Positions 8,321-18,792 of a DNA stretch of 64,000 nucleotides are shown here, one piece after another; the stretch's first letter is position 1; each line of letters opens with the position of its first letter. The notes below the pieces were generated by a model. The model saw only the letters and a program-made list of their open reading frames with translations, ran no database searches and had not been told where the DNA came from. The DNA comes from Roseiconus lacunae (GTDB lineage Bacteria; Planctomycetota; Planctomycetia; Pirellulales; Pirellulaceae): NCBI RefSeq assembly GCF_008312935.1, contig NZ_VSZO01000010.1, positions 124,001 to 188,000 of the forward strand, read 5' to 3'. A program made the translations under genes and the position numbers.

Positions 8321-11296
8321 ATGAATCGCTGGCGTGTGACCAGCGTTTCACTCACGCTTGTGATAAGCATCGCGTCACTGCTGGTACTCACTGGCTGCGA
8401 CGAGACTGGCCGCGAGGATCAAAACGCCGCCCCACGAACCTTGTCAGCACCTCAGGACACATCGCTGAGCCTGGCGAAGCGAGCGATCAACAGACAAGAC
8501 CTGCGATCCGCCGAAACCCATCTCCGCGATCACTTGATAACACACCCTGATGACCTCACCGCGATCGAAATCAGTGGCGATGTCGCGAATGCGTTGCGAA
8601 AACATGGAATGTCAGCGAGTTTCTATCGTGAAGCACTCGAGTTATCGGACACTGCAAACCTTGCTTTGCTTGACAAATTCACACGAATGCAGGTCTCACG
8701 CGGGCAAGTCTTTTCCGCAGTCGATGCACTGACTGCATTCATCGACCGATTCCCCGATGAGCCACAAGCGCGATTCGATCTCGTTGGCCTGCTCAACCTT
8801 ATCGGGCTACCAGAGCGATCGATCGACTCATTGCGATGGCTGACGAAGCAAGGAGGTGGTGGGCTTGATTCCCTGCTGGTCCTGGCAAACCCGACCCGCG
8901 TTGAACCTGATGTGCAGTGGTGCAAGGAAAAACTGAAGCAGCCTGATGCGGATCGACGGCTAGAGTATTCACTCGCACGTTTTGATGCGCTAAAGCTAAG
9001 GTGGGAGCACGTCATTGACCGAACCGATCGAATTTTGAACCGTCACACAAACTTCCTTCCCGCATACCTTCTTTACGGCCGTGCCCTCGTTGAAACGGGA
9101 CAAATAGAGAGGATCCCGGAATGGAACCGCAATGTTCCTGACGGGGTGCAACACGAAGCCGAATATTGGAGTGTTGTCGGCAACTGGGCTCAGCTAACAG
9201 GACAACATGGCTTGGCCGTAAAAAGCTTTCTGAACGTGCAAACGTTAGCCCCAACGCTCTACCCCACCGACCTTACCGCGTTGCACCAAAGTCTACTGCA
9301 TTTAGGACGCCCAGAAGACGCAAGCATTGTCGCTGAGCAAGTGAATCGATTCAGTCGCCTTCGGGATAATTTAAAAACATTTCTCGAACGCAAAGCCAAT
9401 TCCCAATCCGCTGCGATCATGGTCGCTGAATCACTGGCGGACCTGGGGCGTCTCTGGGAAGCTGACGGCTGGTGTAAGTTAGCACTGACACTATCGGTAG
9501 ATAAAATTGATGACCTCCGTCCGCGATTCGAGTCCATACGGTCAAGACTAAAATCGGAGACGTCATGGATCGCATCGTCACATCAGCTAGAACGATTGAT
9601 CAATTTAGATGGAGTCGATGACCAAACCATTGTTGGCCCGAAGACTCCGCCGCAAGCACTCCCGAGTAGCGACGCGAACTCGTCGACAGCGCCTTTTTTT
9701 GATGACCAATCTCGAGAGCGAAACTTCATCCACACCTGCGAGCTAGCCCCAGAAACCAAAGAGGAAGGGCACTGGATCTACCAAAGCGTTGGGGGCGGCG
9801 TCGGCATAGTCGATTTCGATTTGGACGGGTTCCCCGACATTGCAATCACGATGCTCGACGGGGCACCGTTGAAGACGAATTCATCACCGAACCGTCTATT
9901 TCGGAACCTTGGCGATCGGTTCAATGAATCGGGACAGTTGGCTTCGTACCGTGACAACGGATTTTCACAAGGCATCACCGTCGGCGATATCAACGAGGAC
10001 GGCTTCCCTGACATCTTTGATTCCAACATCGGAACCAACCGCCTATACATCAACAACGGGGACGGGACGTTCCAAGAGACCGCCGTGACCTGCGGCCTTA
10101 GCGACAACTCATGGACAACCTCGGCAATGATCGCAGATCTCGATGGCGATTCGATCGCTGACCTGTTTGCGACCAACTATTGCGCCGGCCTAGAACCCTA
10201 TCAAGCTCCTTGCCAAAATCGCGGCCGACACTCCACTTGCCCGCCGCTTCAATTTGAGGCAGAGAGAGACCGCGTCTGGCGTGGAAATGGCGACGGTACC
10301 TTTTCAGATGTCAGTGACGTTTGGCTGAACCAATCGACACCGGGACGAGGCTTAGGACTGGTCGGCGGATTTTTTGATGAACGTCCTGGCATGGACATTT
10401 ATGTCGCCAATGACATGTCAGTGAACCATCTTTGGTCTCCAGAACGCCGTGAAGGTCACTTCCGCCTATCCGACATCGCTGCCGTTCGAGGTGTCGGTCT
10501 CAGCGGCCAGTCTCACTCACAGGCATCTATGGGAATCGCGACAGCCGATGCCGATGGTGATGGCGACACTGATTTTTTTGTGACTCACTTTGCGGACGAC
10601 CACAACACCTTCTACGAACAGGTCGCGAGCGGAATTTGGAAAGACCAGTCCTACCTTAGCCAACTCGGGCAACCATCGATGAAGCTTCTCGGTTTTGGCA
10701 CCGAGTGGGCAGACTTTGATAACAACGGGACACAAGAATTGGTAGTCGCCAATGGACATGTTGATAACGTTTACCGTTCCGACGTCGGCTTTCGAATGCC
10801 GGCACAGCTATTCTATCGACAGTCAGACGGAAAGTGGGTGGAACACGATCGTGCAGATCTCGGAGACTACTTCCGGAGAGACCACCTCGGACGGGCACTG
10901 GTCACCGGCGACATCGATCGCGATGGGAGAGTGGATCTTATCGTGACCCACCTTTACGAACCGTCGGTGCTGCTGATCAACCGCAGCGAACCCTCCGGGA
11001 ATTCCATCGGAATCTTACTAAAATCGACCCAATCGCAACGAGACGCGATCGGAGCTTCCGTCAAAGCCCGAATCGGGAATCGCGATGCGACCTTTGCGTT
11101 GACCGCCGGTGATGGATACATGTGTTCGAACCAACGCAGGGTTTCGATTGGCATGGGCAGCCATCGCCAAGCACAGAATGTGATCGTCACATGGCCATCC
11201 GGCTTCTCACAGTCCTTTGGCAATCTCGAAGCCGGCCATGACTATTTGTTGGTCGAAGATAGCGACAGTGCATTTCAACTCGAAGGGCATCAGTGA
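8321..11296 (+). CDS. TPR/FG-GAP/ASPIC-UnbV lipoprotein (CRTAC1-like) 1
   Basis: 991 aa from ATG 8321, chosen because a lipoprotein signal starts there (MNRWRVTSVSLTLVISIASL, lipobox LTGC); the frame is open further up to 8102. Residues ~40-440 are helical TPR-like repeats. The second half holds FG-GAP/CRTAC calcium-binding repeats (DFDLDGFPD, DINEDGFPD, DADGDGDTD, DIDRDGRVD), with NNGDGTF turns. The C-terminus is an ASPIC/UnbV domain (RDAIGA, TAGDGYMCSNQ, VTWPSG). Predicted to be a membrane-anchored extracytoplasmic beta-propeller adhesion or scaffold protein; exact role unknown. Its stop overlaps the GTG start of the next paralogue (GTGA), so the two are coupled. Confidence 0.85.
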   Translation: MNRWRVTSVSLTLVISIASLLVLTGCDETGREDQNAAPRTLSAPQDTSLSLAKRAINRQDLRSAETHLRDHLITHPDDLTAIEISGDVANALRKHGMSASFYREALELSDTANLALLDKFTRMQVSRGQVFSAVDALTAFIDRFPDEPQARFDLVGLLNLIGLPERSIDSLRWLTKQGGGGLDSLLVLANPTRVEPDVQWCKEKLKQPDADRRLEYSLARFDALKLRWEHVIDRTDRILNRHTNFLPAYLLYGRALVETGQIERIPEWNRNVPDGVQHEAEYWSVVGNWAQLTGQHGLAVKSFLNVQTLAPTLYPTDLTALHQSLLHLGRPEDASIVAEQVNRFSRLRDNLKTFLERKANSQSAAIMVAESLADLGRLWEADGWCKLALTLSVDKIDDLRPRFESIRSRLKSETSWIASSHQLERLINLDGVDDQTIVGPKTPPQALPSSDANSSTAPFFDDQSRERNFIHTCELAPETKEEGHWIYQSVGGGVGIVDFDLDGFPDIAITMLDGAPLKTNSSPNRLFRNLGDRFNESGQLASYRDNGFSQGITVGDINEDGFPDIFDSNIGTNRLYINNGDGTFQETAVTCGLSDNSWTTSAMIADLDGDSIADLFATNYCAGLEPYQAPCQNRGRHSTCPPLQFEAERDRVWRGNGDGTFSDVSDVWLNQSTPGRGLGLVGGFFDERPGMDIYVANDMSVNHLWSPERREGHFRLSDIAAVRGVGLSGQSHSQASMGIATADADGDGDTDFFVTHFADDHNTFYEQVASGIWKDQSYLSQLGQPSMKLLGFGTEWADFDNNGTQELVVANGHVDNVYRSDVGFRMPAQLFYRQSDGKWVEHDRADLGDYFRRDHLGRALVTGDIDRDGRVDLIVTHLYEPSVLLINRSEPSGNSIGILLKSTQSQRDAIGASVKARIGNRDATFALTAGDGYMCSNQRRVSIGMGSHRQAQNVIVTWPSGFSQSFGNLEAGHDYLLVEDSDSAFQLEGHQ

Positions 11297-14200
11297 AATC
11301 TCACACCCCAATCGCGATTCTGGCACTAACCCTTGCGTGCCTTGGCTGCCAACCAGGAGATTCGGAGACGACTGCACGAGAGCTCTTACGTCGACAACAA
11401 AGGCAAAACTCCCGAGAAGCGACCGTCAGTCGATCGCCAGAAAGCAAACTGGCGGAGGCAAATGTATTTTTTCAGCAGCGAAACTATGTCGAGGCATCAC
11501 GAATCCTGCGTCCGCTGCTGATCGAAGAGCCGGATGCCGCCGACGTGCTCACCCTTGCGGCGAACTGCCTAGCCGCCGAAGGCGACATCGAAGCGGCCGA
11601 AGAACTGATCGACCGCATCTCGCCCGAAGCGACTCCGGAATTCATCCTCGCGATGGAAGCCTCCGCGGGTTGGTTGACCACCGACCGACAGTACGAAAAG
11701 GCTGAGCAGAGGCTGACGACAGCGCTCTCGTTAATCAAGGATGACTCGACCGAAACGATGGCCGAGCAGCGCACGAGACTGCAACATCGCATCGCCGCCC
11801 TGCTCAACAACCAAGGCAAACGCCAAGAAGCGGCTAATTACCTGCGACGATTAGCTGAGAGCGGTGACATTACAGAAAAGGAACTGTTTGCCCTCAATAC
11901 GCTTAGCGATGCCTTTATCGATACGACCATGCCTAAGCCAGACGTCGGAAACGAGCTCACCCCCGCCGCCCTAGCGGTCGCCCGGCTTTACCGCGCTGAC
12001 AGAAAGCTCGACGAGGCTCTGCGACTGGCAAGACGCCTGAACGCCGCCTTTCCGGACTCTGTCCCGATCGCCGCTTTCTATTGCCGTTTGCTCCTCGAGA
12101 TGAACGAGGACGACACGCTTCGCAGCATACTGACTAAATCACCGAGAAACGCCACAGACCATCCCTCGTTTTGGTTTGTAACCGGCACGCTACTTCAACG
12201 TGACGAGCGGCATCAACGGGCAGCACGTTGCCTCGTCGAAGCGATCTCGTTAGACCCAACCGATCGAATGGCGTTCCTTGCGCTCTCCCGGTCACTCGAA
12301 AAACTCTCACTGCTCGATGAAGCCGTGTTGGCACACGAACGTTATCAATGGCTTTCAGAAGCGGCACACATCGTTGACCGAATCGGCAGACGTCCGGGGA
12401 CTCAGGAAGAAATTGTACGGCTAGCGGAGTTGCTGCAAAAACTGGAGCGATTACCGGAGGCATCCGCATGGCTCAAGATCGATGCTACGCTGCGTCCCGG
12501 AGCCGTCAATTCGTCGCGGCGTCTCAACGTCGAGCAAGCAATCTCATCGACGCGGGATGCCGATGGCTGGCGAAACGCAAGTGGTTTGCTTAGGGGAGAT
12601 CTCGGAAAATGGTCCCCACCCGATCCGCACGAACTCACCAGCTCACTCGCCCTAAAAGATACGAGCGATTGGCCTGACCACACCACCGAGACGCAACTGG
12701 GTCAATCCAAGCCTCCCATAGTACTCGACAATATTACAGATCAGGTGGGCTTGTCGTTTCAATATAACAATGGGGCCGATCCGAACTCGACATCTCATGC
12801 GCTACATCAGCTGACCGGCGGAGGCATTGCAGCGATTGACTACGACTTGGACGGTTTCCCTGATCTATATCTAGTCCAGGGCGGAGGCGATGCATTTGAC
12901 ACTAATGGATCCCAAGCGAACGTGCTGTTCCGAAATCTTGACGGAACTCGATGGCAGAATACCGGGCCCCGCACCGGACTCGGAGATCTCGGCTATGGCC
13001 AAGGCGCAACTGCGGTCGATATCAATCAAGATGGTTTCACTGATATCCTGGTCGCTAACATTGGTCCCAACGTCTACTACCAGAACAACGGGGACGGCAC
13101 CTTCACATCTCGCCAACTCGGTAATGGGCAGATTTCGGATCGATGGACAAGCTCTATTATTTGCGGAGACCTGAGTGGTGACGGCTTGCCCGAACTGATC
13201 GAGATCAACTACGTCGACGACGATTCAGCACTCACCACCCAATGCACTCCCCAGCACGACATTTGTAACCCGAGTGCGTTTCGCCCCGCTTTGGACCGAG
13301 CCTGGCAAACCAACCCTGACGGTACCATCGAGCAGTGGAACGGTTGCCTGGGCATGCAAGACAGACCCAATTATGGGTTCGGGGGAATCATCACAAACTT
13401 CGACGGGCTCGCGGGCAATGACATCTTCATCGCCAATGACACCGAAGCCAATCATTTTTGGAGATCCGTGCCCCCAGATCATACGGTTGCCGGCAAAGAA
13501 TTGCAGAGTAATGAACACAACTACCGACTCAACGAATGCGCCGCGATACTCGGATGCGCTTTCGGAGTTCTCGGGCAGCGAAACGGATGCATGGGAGTCG
13601 CCGCAGGTGACTTCGATCGCAATGGGTTGTTGGATCTCCATGTAACAAACTTTTGGAATCAATCTGCCGACCTTTATCTGCAGCAGCCTGGTAGCCAATT
13701 CATCAATGGTGCCGGCTCTGCCGGGATCTACGAACCTTCACGACTGACAGTCGGCTGGGGAACCCAAGCGGCCGACTTTGATCGGGACGGGCATCTCGAC
13801 ATAGCGGTTCTCAATGGAAACCTAGTCGACCACCGATGGAAAGGCCGCCCCTACCAAATGCTCCCCCAGTTATTTCGTGGCGGTTTCGGAAAGTTCAATA
13901 TCGAAACTCCTCGTGATCCTTATTGGTCAACACCGGCCCTGGGGCGAATCATGGCCACCCTTGACTGGAACCGGGACGGCAAACTCGACTTAGTGGTCAA
14001 TCACTTAGACCGCCCCGTCACCCTACTTGAGAACCGAACGACCGTAGGCAACGGTGTCCAATTTTGCTTAGTAGGCGTGCATTCCGAGCGAGACGCGATC
14101 GGGGCAACCCTAAAGATCCGATGCGCAGACGAAACATGGCATGGCTGGGTTACCGGAGGAGATGGAATGCTATGCACTAATCAAAAGATGGTGGAGTTTG

Positions 14201-14343
14201 GTATCGCAGAACATGCCTCGATCGATTCGCTAGAAATCACTTGGCCTACCGGTGACGTTCAGCAGATTGATGGCCTACCGGCCAACCGCTGCTTCACGGT
14301 GGTCGAAGGTCTTGGAGTCGTTTTGGAATCATCGTACGACTAA
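11293..14343 (+). CDS. TPR/FG-GAP/ASPIC-UnbV lipoprotein (CRTAC1-like) 2
   Basis: 1016 aa, starting at GTG 11293 inside the stop of the upstream paralogue. Signal peptide and lipobox: ALTLACLGC. TPR-like helical region to ~residue 400 (FFQQRNYVEASRILRPLL is a clear TPR helix pair). It is followed by FG-GAP repeats (DYDLDGFPDLYLVQGGGD, DINQDGFTDILVANIG, DFDRNGLLDLHVTNF, DWNRDGKLDLVVNHLD) and the ASPIC/UnbV end (RDAIGATLKIR, TGGDGMLCTNQ, ITWPTGDVQQ). Same architecture as its neighbours, so it arose by duplication. Extracytoplasmic, lipid-anchored; ligand unknown. The gene faces the third paralogue tail to tail, with 111 nt between stops and no obvious T-tailed terminator. Confidence 0.85.
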   Translation: MKSHTPIAILALTLACLGCQPGDSETTARELLRRQQRQNSREATVSRSPESKLAEANVFFQQRNYVEASRILRPLLIEEPDAADVLTLAANCLAAEGDIEAAEELIDRISPEATPEFILAMEASAGWLTTDRQYEKAEQRLTTALSLIKDDSTETMAEQRTRLQHRIAALLNNQGKRQEAANYLRRLAESGDITEKELFALNTLSDAFIDTTMPKPDVGNELTPAALAVARLYRADRKLDEALRLARRLNAAFPDSVPIAAFYCRLLLEMNEDDTLRSILTKSPRNATDHPSFWFVTGTLLQRDERHQRAARCLVEAISLDPTDRMAFLALSRSLEKLSLLDEAVLAHERYQWLSEAAHIVDRIGRRPGTQEEIVRLAELLQKLERLPEASAWLKIDATLRPGAVNSSRRLNVEQAISSTRDADGWRNASGLLRGDLGKWSPPDPHELTSSLALKDTSDWPDHTTETQLGQSKPPIVLDNITDQVGLSFQYNNGADPNSTSHALHQLTGGGIAAIDYDLDGFPDLYLVQGGGDAFDTNGSQANVLFRNLDGTRWQNTGPRTGLGDLGYGQGATAVDINQDGFTDILVANIGPNVYYQNNGDGTFTSRQLGNGQISDRWTSSIICGDLSGDGLPELIEINYVDDDSALTTQCTPQHDICNPSAFRPALDRAWQTNPDGTIEQWNGCLGMQDRPNYGFGGIITNFDGLAGNDIFIANDTEANHFWRSVPPDHTVAGKELQSNEHNYRLNECAAILGCAFGVLGQRNGCMGVAAGDFDRNGLLDLHVTNFWNQSADLYLQQPGSQFINGAGSAGIYEPSRLTVGWGTQAADFDRDGHLDIAVLNGNLVDHRWKGRPYQMLPQLFRGGFGKFNIETPRDPYWSTPALGRIMATLDWNRDGKLDLVVNHLDRPVTLLENRTTVGNGVQFCLVGVHSERDAIGATLKIRCADETWHGWVTGGDGMLCTNQKMVEFGIAEHASIDSLEITWPTGDVQQIDGLPANRCFTVVEGLGVVLESSYD

Positions 14344-14454
14344 ACACCGATTCGAATGCCGTGTCCCGAACGCATCCGCGGCGGCTCGGCATTGCCCAAA
14401 TCCGACTCAAACCGGGTCTCGCGGCAAGCGTTGCTTGCGATGGGTTGACCAGGA

Positions 14455-17400
14455 TCAGTTTCCCGAAAGCTTTTGACGTTGCTGAATTTCATCAACACCC
14501 TCGACAACAAAATAGCGTTGGCCGACATCGAGCTGTGTGAACCTTTGTGATTTCCCCGACGGCCAGTCGATCGTAAGTTCATCAACATGTTCAAATGCCC
14601 CGAGACCGAAATGCAGGACGGGCTCGTTGCTACACATGTAACCATCCCCAGCGGTTTGCCAAGCGTGCCATTGTTGAGTACCACAGCGCACGTGTGCCAC
14701 CGCACCAATCGCATCTCGTTCGCTATCAACTCCGAAAAGCTCTAATTGCAACCACCGCTCGGCCGATGATTCATTCCGCAAGAGTGCCATCGGACGATCT
14801 AAATGGCTGCTCACCAAGTCTATTTTTCCATCTCGGTGAAGATCCAGTGTCGCTAACGTGCGACCGAGCTGTTCTTGCTGCCAGTAATGACCTATCTGTT
14901 TCGCTTCTTGCAGCGTGAATCCTGACGCGGCCCCGCAGAACAGCTGTGGCTTCATTCGAAATGGAATCCCTTCATCGGTGGCGTTGAAAACGTGACCACT
15001 AAGTGCCGCAAGATCCATCCAGCCGTCATTGTTAAAGTCGGCCGCTTGCGTACCAAACCCCAACACCGAAAAGGTTGGCTCGAAGAGCCCATACTTCACG
15101 GCCTCGTCGGCAAAGTACCCGGAGGACGTTTGCAAAAAAAGATTGACCGGCTCATGATGAAAATTCGTGACGAGCAGGTCGAGTGTCCCATCGCGATCCA
15201 AGTCCGCATGTGCGACTCCCATACATGCCTGGCTATCTCCCCCACGACCGATACTACATCCACGAAGGCTAGCAGATTCTGTCAGCTGATACGGCCCTAG
15301 TTCCTTTTTCGAGCTCGGCCCGCTGATCCAAAAGTGATTCAAATCCCCATCATTGGCGACGAAAAAGTCATTGCCATACTCGTTGTCAAAGTTTGCGATG
15401 ACGAGGCCAAATCCATGCTGACGCGTCTCGTCGCCTCGTGGGAAACCTTCCCAAGGTAAGAATTGACCATCCCCCTGATTAAGAAAGACTTGATCCGCGG
15501 CCGCTAAGAAACGCTGGGGCTGACATTCCAGATAGCCTTCGTCACATCGTGCGTCAAAAGAGCGTTCATCATCGATATAGTTGACTTCGATGACTTCTGG
15601 CAGCATGTCACCGTTGATATCGGCGATGCCGACACACGAGGTCCAAGAGTCCGCAAGCGATTCCAGCGAGTCACTGACATCGACAAAGGTTCCGTCACCT
15701 TGATTTAGATAGACTTCGTTTCGACCGATATTGCCCACAACTAAATCTTGAAATCCATCTTGGTTTAAATCCCCCGCCGCAACGCCCTGGCCGAAGCCTT
15801 GAGAGTCAACCCCGGCCAGACGAGACACATCAACAAATTGCTCGTCAGCTTCGGACCGAAACAAACGGTTCGGTTGAGAGCCCTTGTCTTCCCGCGGATC
15901 ATTCCCTGCGTTTGCGAAATACAGGTCATTGCATCCATCCAGGTCGAAATCCGAGACAGCGATCCCCCCACCATTGACCTGATACGGATAGAACCCTTTA
16001 CCGTCTTTTGGAAAGCCACTTTGGAATGTCATGTCGATACCACACTGCTTTGCCACATCAGTGAAACGGAGCTTCTCTCGATTCTCCATGGGACTCGATG
16101 ACTCAACTGGCAAGCGAAGTCCATTGACATCGGGCAGCTCGATCTCGCTAACACTAAAACCGATCAGCCGCGTTAGTCGAGCTTGGCGGATTTGATGTTC
16201 ACTCCCGGCTCGTTCCCATTGCTCGATGGCTTCCGCGCGGAGGCGAATCTGTGGAATCCGTTCGCGAAGATCACCCATTTGCTGTGCGTCATAGATCAGC
16301 CATCCGACCGATTCCCACGGCCGCGCGAGTCGTCGCAATTGTTCAGCGATCCAGAGCTTCTCTTCATGCTTCGCGTCTTTAGCGATCCGAAAGATACGAT
16401 CTAAAACCACAAGATTATCGCGGATATGCGCTACCTTGGAGTCATTCCCTTGCCTCGCTAAGACTTGCATCATTTGGCGCAGAGACTCTCGATCGGTTGG
16501 GTCAAGACGCACGGCCTCTCCGAAAGCCCGAATCGATGCATCCGCCTCACCTATGTGAACCAACCAATTCCCGATTGCGCTCCAGTACTCCGGATGGCCG
16601 GCGATACCTTCCGGGACTTGATTGAACCAATCGGGGAGCTCGTCAAAGCGTGCTGTCTCGGACAATACACGGCCATGAAATGCTGCCGCGGCGATACTCT
16701 GCGGAAACGCCGATCGAATCCTTTGAATCTGTTCGAGAATTTGATCCGGTGGCAAATTGAACTTGGTATAGCGTTCTCTCGCTTTCCCCAATTGAAGCAG
16801 CGTGACTTCGCCTTCCTTCTCGAATTCGTCAAATGAAGCCAAATAAAAAGGTCCCGAAAGGTCAACCAAACTCAGTATTTCGATCGGCGTGACCGCCCGT
16901 AACCGAATCAACTCACGGACGTATTGACTGGCTTCGTAACGACGTCCCTGCGCGTTCAGTAACTGAGCCAACAGTCGGTTGATTCCGACATTTTCGGGCT
17001 CCAGTCGCAACCCGTTACGCAAGTTCGCTTCGGCGGCCGAAAAATCTCCGACCTTGATACGCCAGTCGAAAGCATTCACCAAAATCTTTGGGGCGTTCAC
17101 GGGATCGATCTCGGCCACTCTCTCCGCAAGTTCGGCAGCGCGTCCAAAGTTCGATTGGTTTGCAGAGAGCTCTACCGCCAATTGAAGTGCGAGAAGATCG
17201 CCCGGATCTTGAATGAGTGCTTGCTGAACTAACCGATCGGCTTCTCGCCAATTTCCGTTTTGGTGTTGATCAACGGCCTGCTCCGTCAAGGAGAGAGGAG
17301 ACGCCCCGACACGCGCGCCCGAGGAGCCGCTTCTAGGATCGGCGGACTGATCGCCCCGCTCCGACATGCAGCCAGACAGAATCACCAGGCTGAAGCCAAT

Positions 17401-17472
17401 CCATATTCCCCATCGATCAATGCCCCGAGAAACTCTGCAGTGAGAAACGATCAAAGTGAAATGACGGACCAT
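14455..17472 (-). CDS. TPR/FG-GAP/ASPIC-UnbV lipoprotein (CRTAC1-like) 3
   Basis: 1005 aa from ATG 17472; the open frame continues to 17721, but only from 17472 does it read as a signal peptide (MVRHFTLIVSHCRVSRGIDR, then hydrophobic core and lipobox ILSGC). Order of domains: lipid anchor, TPR-like repeats (to ~450), FG-GAP repeats (DFDLDGCNDLYFANAGND, DLNQDGFQDLVVGNIGRN, DLDRDGTLDLLVTNF, DLHRDGKIDLVSSHLD), ASPIC/UnbV (RDAIGAVAHVR, TAGDGYMCSNE, IDWPSGKSQRF). Convergent with the pair at 8.3-14.3 kb and plainly a paralogue of both. Probably an anchored extracytoplasmic binding protein; substrate unknown. Confidence 0.85.
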   Translation of the reverse strand: MVRHFTLIVSHCRVSRGIDRWGIWIGFSLVILSGCMSERGDQSADPRSGSSGARVGASPLSLTEQAVDQHQNGNWREADRLVQQALIQDPGDLLALQLAVELSANQSNFGRAAELAERVAEIDPVNAPKILVNAFDWRIKVGDFSAAEANLRNGLRLEPENVGINRLLAQLLNAQGRRYEASQYVRELIRLRAVTPIEILSLVDLSGPFYLASFDEFEKEGEVTLLQLGKARERYTKFNLPPDQILEQIQRIRSAFPQSIAAAAFHGRVLSETARFDELPDWFNQVPEGIAGHPEYWSAIGNWLVHIGEADASIRAFGEAVRLDPTDRESLRQMMQVLARQGNDSKVAHIRDNLVVLDRIFRIAKDAKHEEKLWIAEQLRRLARPWESVGWLIYDAQQMGDLRERIPQIRLRAEAIEQWERAGSEHQIRQARLTRLIGFSVSEIELPDVNGLRLPVESSSPMENREKLRFTDVAKQCGIDMTFQSGFPKDGKGFYPYQVNGGGIAVSDFDLDGCNDLYFANAGNDPREDKGSQPNRLFRSEADEQFVDVSRLAGVDSQGFGQGVAAGDLNQDGFQDLVVGNIGRNEVYLNQGDGTFVDVSDSLESLADSWTSCVGIADINGDMLPEVIEVNYIDDERSFDARCDEGYLECQPQRFLAAADQVFLNQGDGQFLPWEGFPRGDETRQHGFGLVIANFDNEYGNDFFVANDGDLNHFWISGPSSKKELGPYQLTESASLRGCSIGRGGDSQACMGVAHADLDRDGTLDLLVTNFHHEPVNLFLQTSSGYFADEAVKYGLFEPTFSVLGFGTQAADFNNDGWMDLAALSGHVFNATDEGIPFRMKPQLFCGAASGFTLQEAKQIGHYWQQEQLGRTLATLDLHRDGKIDLVSSHLDRPMALLRNESSAERWLQLELFGVDSERDAIGAVAHVRCGTQQWHAWQTAGDGYMCSNEPVLHFGLGAFEHVDELTIDWPSGKSQRFTQLDVGQRYFVVEGVDEIQQRQKLSGN

Positions 17473-18792
17473 GTTCAAGATCGCACCAGAGATATCAAGC
17501 GACTTAATTACCGGGAACTGAGTACCGGTGAAAGTAGAAACATAATGTCCGATCCTAACGCAAGAAAGAGTGTCGGATCTCTGACACTCGCCTCTGCATT
17601 CATCAACCTGGACGACAGAGCAACATGTTTTCCATGAATCGACCAGGGCATGCCACCTATCACTGGAGCTTTCATAAAGACGATCGTGCGATTTCGTCTT
17701 TCCTAACGGTACCCGACCCACCCAACATGGTTTACTTGTTTAACTAGATAGTACGAACCGACGTGACAGAAAAATAGTCACAGAGGATTCGGCAAACCCA
17801 CCAGGCTAAAAGTCCGCCCGCCGTACGGATCTACCGTTCCAATACAGGTTCGGCACGACCAGTTATCGCCATTATGAAGTGTCGCGACAACGCTGAAGGC
17901 GTCGTATCAATGGAAATCGTTTTACACGCTTCAACAGGCGACATTGATGCCAACCCTAACCATAGGGCAGATAGTTAGTTAATGAACCAACTTACAGCAT
18001 CTGCCACGATGGAGACCAAGAGAACGCACCGACCGCAAGAGCATTAGGCATAAGAAATTTTCCCAAGGCGACGAATCCATTTTCATGTTCGCGGAGAGAC
18101 TCGGACGCGAGTCAATACTTAGCGTTGCAGCCCTCGATCAGTAAAGAACGCTGCAATCTGACTCGACGTCACTTTGCCCAAGATGAAGGCGATCCTCGCG
18201 AGATTGATGTTCGACCTTCCCGGAAGAAGAGTGATTAGAAACCCATGTCAGTCTCGAGTGAATTGGTCAACTCAAAACATCATGGTCTAGCCGAATCGAG
18301 ATCGCCACGTTTGATAGATCGCCCTTAATATCCAATCAAAACAAATCACCAAGCTGATACTTGGCACCGTTTTCCCTTTGGTCCCGCAACATGAATAGAT
18401 AGACCTCCAACAGACAACACCGAGTAGTTGAACACGAATGATTCGGCTTAAGTCTTTTCACTCTCCCACTGGGAGAGTGTTTTCCAGATCTTTAAACCCA
18501 AAGACTCGTGTTTACCTGCTTAAAAATACGTCATTGGCTTATTGCAAAAGCACAGAATCGTAAAACCGCATTCAGAGCCTTTCTGAATCTTGGGCCCGAT
18601 GACATTTGATTCGACTGTGTTTGCCACCGGATTGGCTTGCAACTTAGTGGCGACACCTGAGCGTTTGGCATCCGATCTTCTCCAGCTAGACGGAGTAGCT
18701 GGCAAGATCGCGGTGCGACCGACTGCCGACAGAGAGATACGGCGGTTGCTTTATATTTGTTTAGTTTTTTACCAACGAAGTCAGAGGAATTT
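17473..18792. other. 1.3-kb gene-poor region
   Basis: Between two divergent genes. AT-rich relative to the coding regions, with no frame showing a signal peptide, domain or ribosome site. Contains a T-tailed hairpin at 18459-18483 (listed separately) and a short hairpin GACTCG-gacg-CGAGTC near 18090. It must hold both divergent promoters. A non-coding transcript ending at the hairpin is possible but unproven. Confidence 0.4.
18459..18483 (+). terminator. T-tailed hairpin in the gene-poor region
   Basis: Perfect 9-bp stem CACTCTCCC / GGGAGAGTG with a 3-nt loop (act), followed on the plus strand by TTTT. It reads as an intrinsic terminator, yet no plus-strand gene lies upstream for over 1 kb. 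It lies about 310 nt before the DUF1559 gene, so it could end an unrecognised small RNA or act in the leader of that gene. Confidence 0.55.

Noticed and set aside
14424-14438. Small hairpin GCAAGC-gtt-GCTTGC between convergent FG-GAP genes
   Set aside because: Six pairs only and no T tract; not called a terminator.
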